Shown one piece after another: positions 5,592 through 9,107 of a stretch of 9,107 nucleotides of DNA. The notes beneath the pieces were generated by a model. The model searched no databases. It had not been told where the DNA came from and was given only the letters and a program-made list of their open reading frames with translations. The translations under genes were made by a program, and so were the position numbers. The DNA lies in contig JAZLKM010000026.1 in assembly GCA_045597645.1 (NCBI GenBank), forward strand, positions 1 through 9,107. Reading direction: 5' to 3'. Positions within the stretch are counted from its first letter, which is position 1, and every line of letters starts with the position of its first letter. The DNA comes from JAKSSE01 sp045597645 (GTDB taxonomy: Bacteria > Bacillota > Clostridia > Lachnospirales > Lachnospiraceae).

Positions 5592-6839
5592 TTAATCCTC
5601 AAACCCTGCATATTCTCTCATCTGCGCAGCGCCAAAAAATGCCGGCTTTTCTTTTTTATAAGTATCATACAGTACCGGACTTGCGCTAGCTCTCCAGGAC
5701 TGACCATCACTAAATCCCCAGAAGGTCAGCGCATCGCTGTTTAGCGTACCATTATCTACCCTCTCAAAGATTCCATTGATAAGATTATAGTAGAATCTGC
5801 CCTGCTCGGCTAGATTTTCGTCGTTGGGCTTTTGCTCATTTTTCCATGCGCCCAGTCCTACGTCGAGCTCCGTAATTTCTATCTTAAGACCGGTAGCTGC
5901 CACCTTATCAAGTGCCTCGAAATATTCATCCAAATTGTCACTTGTATAGAGATGCCCCTGGAAACCAACACCATCTATTAGATAATTGCCTTCGTCGTCT
6001 CTAAGAGTATCCACAAACTGAACCAGTGTATCTGCCTTAAACTGCTCATTGTAGTCATTATAATACAGATCAATATGCTCAGGCGCATACATGTTTGCAT
6101 AATAAAATGCATACCACAGGTAATCATCTCCTATAGTTTCATACCAGAGGTTTGCCTCCTTACGGATGCTTCCATCCTCCATCCAAGCTTCATTTACTAC
6201 ATCATAGGCATAGATTATATCTGCATAGCCAGCCGCCTCTAGCATAGTGAACATCTGCTTCATGAAGCTCTCCATACGTGACAGCATCACATCACGGCTA
6301 GACAGCGGATTGGCCATATCAAAGTCGTCATGAAAAATCCATTCCGGAGTCTGGTTGTGCCAGATAAACGTGTGTCCTCGCACCGCCTTACCATTTGCCT
6401 TCGCCCAGTCCAACACCTTAGTCATATCATCATTAAATTCAACTACCAGGTCATCCGCCTCTTTACTGGCATTAAGATTAAATAAATAATCTGGCTTCAT
6501 AGAATTTTCTGTAGTAATACTGCTAAACTGCTTTAATACCAAGTCACGAGAGGTTACTCCAGAAAGCGTTCTAGATGAAATACACGTGCCAGCCTTCATG
6601 CCGTGCTCTGCAAACACATCCTGCAGATACACCCCCTCAGCAGGGTTTACTTCCTGCTCTGGTTCTGACACAGCCTCCTTTGCCTCATCAGCTTCAGCCA
6701 CCCCATCGGTCAATTCTGCTATCTCCCCTGCAGTCTCAACTGCAACGTCGGTCATCTCTACAGGCTCGGCCTTCTGACCGCAACCTGCCAGACTTACCAG
6801 CGTGGCAAGTGTCAATAATAAAATAACTTTCCTCTTCAT
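5592..6839 (-). CDS. Lipoprotein GH10 endo-1,4-beta-xylanase
   Basis: The ATG at 6839 is chosen because AAGGAG (6849-6854) lies nine bases upstream and the lipoprotein signal begins there; a GTG at 6866 would add nine residues. The 415-residue protein starts with a type II signal peptide, MKRK then a hydrophobic stretch and the lipobox LAGC (C20), so it is anchored to the outer face of the membrane. Residues about 21-66 are an acidic, alanine-rich linker. Residues about 70-412 form one GH10 catalytic domain: ENSMKP (111-116), GHTFIWHNQTPEW (155-167), the acid/base E217 in DVVNEAW, the nucleophile E324 in ITELDV, and TFWGFSDGQSW (372-382). There is no carbohydrate-binding module. It cleaves internal xylan bonds and would feed xylo-oligosaccharides to the cell. 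A six-base-pair hairpin (6857-6872) sits just before the ribosome site. A weak promoter candidate is TTGAGC with TAAAAT 19 bases on. Confidence 0.95.
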   Translation of the reverse strand: MKRKVILLLTLATLVSLAGCGQKAEPVEMTDVAVETAGEIAELTDGVAEADEAKEAVSEPEQEVNPAEGVYLQDVFAEHGMKAGTCISSRTLSGVTSRDLVLKQFSSITTENSMKPDYLFNLNASKEADDLVVEFNDDMTKVLDWAKANGKAVRGHTFIWHNQTPEWIFHDDFDMANPLSSRDVMLSRMESFMKQMFTMLEAAGYADIIYAYDVVNEAWMEDGSIRKEANLWYETIGDDYLWYAFYYANMYAPEHIDLYYNDYNEQFKADTLVQFVDTLRDDEGNYLIDGVGFQGHLYTSDNLDEYFEALDKVAATGLKIEITELDVGLGAWKNEQKPNDENLAEQGRFYYNLINGIFERVDNGTLNSDALTFWGFSDGQSWRASASPVLYDTYKKEKPAFFGAAQMREYAGFED

Positions 6840-6946
6840 TCCTTTTTTCTCCTTACTATGCTTCACAGCATATTTTATTCAATACTAATTCTGTTGGCTC
6901 AAAATATCTTCCATATTTCGCCCTTCTTTTCTTCAAATATTCGCAT

Positions 6947-7044
6947 AAAAAAACTACCCCAGAGCCAATTGAAGCTCCCTCCCAAAGTCGGAATTTCAGT
7001 TCGAACTTTTTGGGGGAACATTTCAAATGCTCAGGGGTAGTTTT
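6947..7044 (-). terminator. Branched inverted-repeat element ending in a T-run, probable terminator after the nitroreductase gene
   Basis: AAAACTACCCC (6950-6960) and GGGGTAGTTTT (7034-7044) are perfect 11-base inverted repeats enclosing 73 bases. The repeat continues inward as GAGC (6962-6965) and GCTC (7029-7032) after one mismatch. On the minus strand the structure ends in seven T. The interior can fold separately: a hairpin from GAGCATT and AATGTTC (7016-7032), a C/G-rich stem between CCCCC and GGGAGGG (about 6976-7016), and a small GAGC/GCTC stem. A closing stem with three inner hairpins is much larger than an ordinary terminator. It begins 40 bp past the nitroreductase stop. A mobile palindromic element or a structured RNA are alternatives. 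Confidence 0.6.
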
Positions 7045-7083
7045 ATAATTTTTTATATGTACATCAATACTACATCAGACCTA

Positions 7084-7785
7084 CTACTTTACATAGTACA
7101 CATAGTTCTCTTTTCTAGGCGCCGCCTCATTCACTGGTGCTGCAGCATATCCAAGTGCGCAATGACCTATACCCTCGTAGTTCCCTTCGATGCCAAGGTC
7201 TGCAAGAATCTTCTTTCCGCACTCTGACTCAAACTCTTCCTTTGCACGATGGATCCAAATGCTTGATACGCCTAAGCTCTCAGCAGCATTCATCAGGTTG
7301 CCCATAACAAGAGAGCCATCGTACTTATATGTTGGTACATCAGCATTAGCCAATACTATGAGTATCACAGGTGCGCCATAGAATGGATCCATATCAGCAC
7401 CCATAATCTTTGCATTTTCCTTAGAAAGCTGATCACGCACTTCTTTATTTGTTACAGCAATAATTATCGGGCTCTGTTTTCCCATACCTGTAGCTGCATA
7501 AGTACCTGCCTTCAAAATAGCATCCAGGTCCTCCTGCGGCACCATTTTCTCAGTGTCAAAATTCCTGCAGCTGCGTCTTGTCTCTAATACCTTTAATGTC
7601 TCGTTCACTTGTATACCCCTTTCTGAATCAATGGCTTCAAATCTGTACTTTTGCTTCACATCAGGATACTTTTCTCTATCTACTTCACCCAAAAACATAT
7701 CATATGGCCTAGCGTAGGTATCAAATGGCGGATATAACGCCTGATAGATCACCAACGTCTCTCCATTTTTCCGTATGTGTTGCAA
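7084..7785 (-). CDS. Nitroreductase-family flavoprotein (3' part of a frameshifted DUF1653-nitroreductase gene)
   Basis: This open frame of 233 codons starts only with a TTG that has no ribosome site, because it is the downstream part of a longer gene. Residues about 1-50 are the second half of a DUF1653 domain (LVIYQALYPPFDTYARPYDMF, in part, and DVKQKYRFE). Residues about 60-233 are a nitroreductase, an FMN-dependent NAD(P)H oxidoreductase: the phosphate-binding RRSCRNF (70-76), AGTYAATGMGKQSPIIIAV, the core YGAPVILIVLAN, GNLMNAAESLGVSSIWIHR and the terminal GHCALGYAA are all typical. If the frameshift is real, the nitroreductase part could be made only by slippage or internal initiation. 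If the frameshift is a sequence error, the true protein has 270 residues and starts at 7897. Confidence 0.85.
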   Translation of the reverse strand: MQHIRKNGETLVIYQALYPPFDTYARPYDMFLGEVDREKYPDVKQKYRFEAIDSERGIQVNETLKVLETRRSCRNFDTEKMVPQEDLDAILKAGTYAATGMGKQSPIIIAVTNKEVRDQLSKENAKIMGADMDPFYGAPVILIVLANADVPTYKYDGSLVMGNLMNAAESLGVSSIWIHRAKEEFESECGKKILADLGIEGNYEGIGHCALGYAAAPVNEAAPRKENYVYYVK

Positions 7786-7897
7786 GCGTTACAATCTTAT
7801 ACAAATATTGTGACGAATTTGGGTCTACAGTTTCTCTTTTAAAATGTTTTACAATGTCACCTGGGGCAAAGGTTCTCTCTACTTTATTTTCTATCAT
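7084..7897 (-). pseudogene. Full-length DUF1653-nitroreductase fusion gene, interrupted by one base
   Basis: The gene begins at an ATG at 7897 that overlaps the YkgJ-type gene's stop as ATGA. Its frame reads MIENKVERTF, then PGDIVKHFKRET and YLYKIVTLATHTE, which is the first half of DUF1653. It then runs out of frame and stops at 7721 after 58 codons. The second half of DUF1653 and the nitroreductase resume in another frame. Removing one A from the A5 tract (T at 7766-7770 on the plus strand) gives a seamless THTE-NGETLVIYQAL junction and one 270-residue protein. DUF1653 is a small beta-rich domain of unknown function, usually a standalone protein of about 65-75 residues. The break may be a true mutation, a sequencing or assembly error in a homopolymer, or a slippage site. 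Confidence 0.8.
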
Positions 7898-8634
7898 AAT
7901 ATCAATGTATGTGTCTCAAACCGCTCATCAAACTCTTTGAAGAAATCAGGTCCATATGGTGTAAAATAGAATGTGCGAAGTATTTGGGTCAGCATATCGG
8001 CATACTCTTTTGAATCCATAGAAAGCTCTCCACTCTCAATCATCTGCACTATCTGTTTCTTGAGCTTATGCCACTTTCCAAGGAAATCATCGTATCGCTC
8101 ATCAGAGATTCCAAGCCAATCGCTGATCTTAATATTATAGGTATCTTGTATATTACATCCTAGCTTCTCGTCCAAAATAATATACCCAATCTCTGTCTTA
8201 CCATCTTTCTCAGAGTAAATTCTCCCAAGCGGATACAACCTGCAGATCCCCGGTCTGCAAAAATGAATGCTGCAGCGCCCATCACTAAGAAAAGGGCACA
8301 CACCGATATCTTCGCGGTCGGTCGCTACCATTTTAATATGTGGAAGAATCATCCCGTCGTAATTACCCAGAGCCAAGGGGCCATCTTCAGATATCAACAA
8401 TTCGAATGATACCTTTCCTCCTCCTGATACAGTAAGCCGGTGAGTCAACTGCCATACATCGTAAGGATCAAGAATAATTGTATCATCCATATTCTCACAG
8501 CAATGTTGACATCCCCTACAGTCATGACACGCAATTTTCGCTTGATCATCTCTACTGTATAATATTCCGTCCCTGCTATTGGGGACGGTCCTTTTGCCAC
8601 GCTCATGTGTACTTTGGCTCATCAATTTTGACAT
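7894..8634 (-). CDS. YkgJ-family cysteine-cluster (zinc/iron-chelating) protein
   Basis: This 246-residue cytoplasmic protein carries the CxxCxxCC-type cluster of the YkgJ family, thought to bind zinc or an iron centre; its biochemical function is not known. The cysteines are C36, C39, C42, C45 and C46 in CHDCRGCQHCC, then C113, C121, C126 and C131 in the CPF-RCSIHFCRPGICRLYP region, and C160 in LGCN. CRPxxCRLYP is the family signature. The C-terminal 80 residues are charged, probably helical and less conserved. The ATG at 8634 follows AGAGGGG by eight bases; a second ATG four codons on lacks a better site. The stop overlaps the next start as ATGA, so the DUF1653-nitroreductase is probably translated by coupling from this gene. 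Confidence 0.88.
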   Translation of the reverse strand: MSKLMSQSTHERGKRTVPNSRDGILYSRDDQAKIACHDCRGCQHCCENMDDTIILDPYDVWQLTHRLTVSGGGKVSFELLISEDGPLALGNYDGMILPHIKMVATDREDIGVCPFLSDGRCSIHFCRPGICRLYPLGRIYSEKDGKTEIGYIILDEKLGCNIQDTYNIKISDWLGISDERYDDFLGKWHKLKKQIVQMIESGELSMDSKEYADMLTQILRTFYFTPYGPDFFKEFDERFETHTLIL

Positions 8635-8649
8635 TATTGTATCCCCTCT

Positions 8650-8689
8650 AAAAAGGTATCCCCAGAAACAATTCCAGTGGATACCTTTT
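8650..8689 (-). terminator. Terminator hairpin between the XRE gene and the YkgJ-type gene
   Basis: AAAAGGTATCC and GGATACCTTTT are a perfect 11-base inverted repeat around a 17-base loop. On the minus strand the stem ends in TTTTT. It lies 15 bp past the XRE stop codon and 16 bp before the next start codon. Its symmetry allows it to work on both strands. Because it sits so close to the next ribosome site, it could also act as a leader hairpin if transcription starts nearby; a possible weak promoter is TGGATA with TATTAT 17 bases on, inside the end of the XRE gene. Confidence 0.72.
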
Positions 8690-8703
8690 ATAATAACGCA
8701 TCT

Positions 8704-8901
8704 TTACTCTTCTATCCAGAACAACTCATCCAAAGTCTTATCTAGAATTTTGCATATCTGTATGCAAAGATTTATCGTCGGATTATAATCGCCTTTTTCT
8801 ATTGCATTTATTGTCTGTCTGGATACTCCGACCTTCTTAGCCAACTCTTCCTGTGACAGGTCCATTCCAGCTCTCGCCGCTTTTAATTTCAGGTTTTTCA
8901 T
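8704..8901 (-). CDS. Small XRE/Cro-family helix-turn-helix regulator
   Basis: The ATG at 8901 gives 65 residues and follows AGGAGG by nine bases; an in-frame GTG upstream would add seven residues within the previous gene. Nearly all of the protein is one HTH domain: LSQEELAKKVGVSRQTINAI (about 15-34) is the helix-turn-helix, followed by EKGDYNPTINLCIQICKIL and the end LDELFWIEE. It binds DNA as a dimer and is usually a repressor of its own operon. The start is one base after the stop of a small membrane protein gene, a pairing common in Firmicutes, where the regulator and membrane partner form one transcript. Its target cannot be told from this window. Confidence 0.92.
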   Translation of the reverse strand: MKNLKLKAARAGMDLSQEELAKKVGVSRQTINAIEKGDYNPTINLCIQICKILDKTLDELFWIEE

Positions 8902-8902
8902 A

Positions 8903-9107
8903 TTACTCTTCCTCCTGACCACTGTTCCTGTCTACAATGTGCTTAATCAAATATTCGATGCCCATAACGACAAACATTAATGCACACTCAAGATTTATTA
9001 CCTTCCATGTAAGTACTCCATTTACAACCATTGTTCCGGTGCAAATGTATGCTATTCCAGCTCCACCATTAACTAAGGTCAACACAACAAAGAGTACTAT
9101 ATAACTC
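8903..9107 (-). CDS. Small membrane protein, C-terminal part (5' end beyond window)
   Basis: The frame is open from the window edge for 67 codons to the TAA at 8905-8903. Two hydrophobic segments are visible, about residues 1-30 of the fragment (VLFVVLTLVNGGAGIAYI and beyond) and about 41-60 (ALMFVVMGIEYLI). The tail DRNSGQEEE is charged and probably cytoplasmic. I do not recognise the family. The ribosome site for the XRE gene is inside its last codons, so translation is coupled. Small multi-pass proteins next to 65-residue HTH proteins are often the regulated partner, which is inference. Confidence 0.7.
   Translation of the reverse strand, partial: SYIVLFVVLTLVNGGAGIAYICTGTMVVNGVLTWKVINLECALMFVVMGIEYLIKHIVDRNSGQEEE

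Noticed and set aside
6575..6826. Plus-strand proline- and serine-rich frames
   Set aside because: They mirror the repetitive acidic linker of the xylanase on the other strand; low-complexity shadows.

Overview
This window looks like a chromosomal piece of a fibre-degrading anaerobic Firmicute of the Lachnospiraceae, most like Butyrivibrio or Pseudobutyrivibrio. That placement is inference. It rests on moderate-to-low GC, strong AAGGAGG-type ribosome binding sites, consensus sigma-A promoters, a secreted lipoprotein GH10 xylanase, and the familiar clostridial families present (standalone TSCPD protein, DUF1653, MGMT-like PCFRV proteins, YkgJ). Every gene I can support lies on the minus strand, so transcription runs from high to low coordinates. 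Plus-strand open frames are shadows.

Layout in transcription order. (1) 9107-8704: the end of a small membrane protein is followed one base later by a 65-residue XRE/Cro-type repressor. A hairpin with a T-run (8650-8689) closes the unit. (2) 8634-7084: a YkgJ-type cysteine-cluster protein overlaps by 4 bp (ATGA) a DUF1653-nitroreductase fusion gene. That gene is broken here by one extra A in an A5 tract (7766-7770 on the plus strand). An unusual branched inverted-repeat element (6947-7044) follows. (3) 6839-3672: a lipoprotein GH10 endo-xylanase, an MmcQ/YjbR-MGMT fusion, a YgjP-type zinc metallopeptidase and a YfcE-type phosphodiesterase, ending at a clear terminator (3582-3611). (4) 3392-2122: a thiol peroxidase of the glutathione peroxidase family, a TSCPD protein and an OhrR-type MarR regulator form a tight operon. 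Its perfect TTGACA-N17-TACAAT promoter is overlaid by two tandem OhrR-box-like palindromes. (5) 2036-1: a degenerate-GGDEF/intact-EAL protein has its own consensus promoter and is followed 18 bp later by a DUF2798-like membrane protein that runs off the window.

How the parts fit. Group 4 reads as a self-contained peroxide-response unit: OhrR senses organic peroxide through C15 (with a second cysteine, C121), releases the operator, and induces the peroxidase, the TSCPD protein and itself. Group 5 probably degrades cyclic di-GMP. Group 3 joins a xylan-degrading surface enzyme to three housekeeping or repair genes with no obvious functional link. The points most worth checking are the OhrR-gpx-TSCPD regulon, the frameshifted DUF1653-nitroreductase gene, and the branched repeat downstream of it. 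Nothing in the window resembles a defence island, CRISPR array, insertion sequence, tRNA or rRNA.
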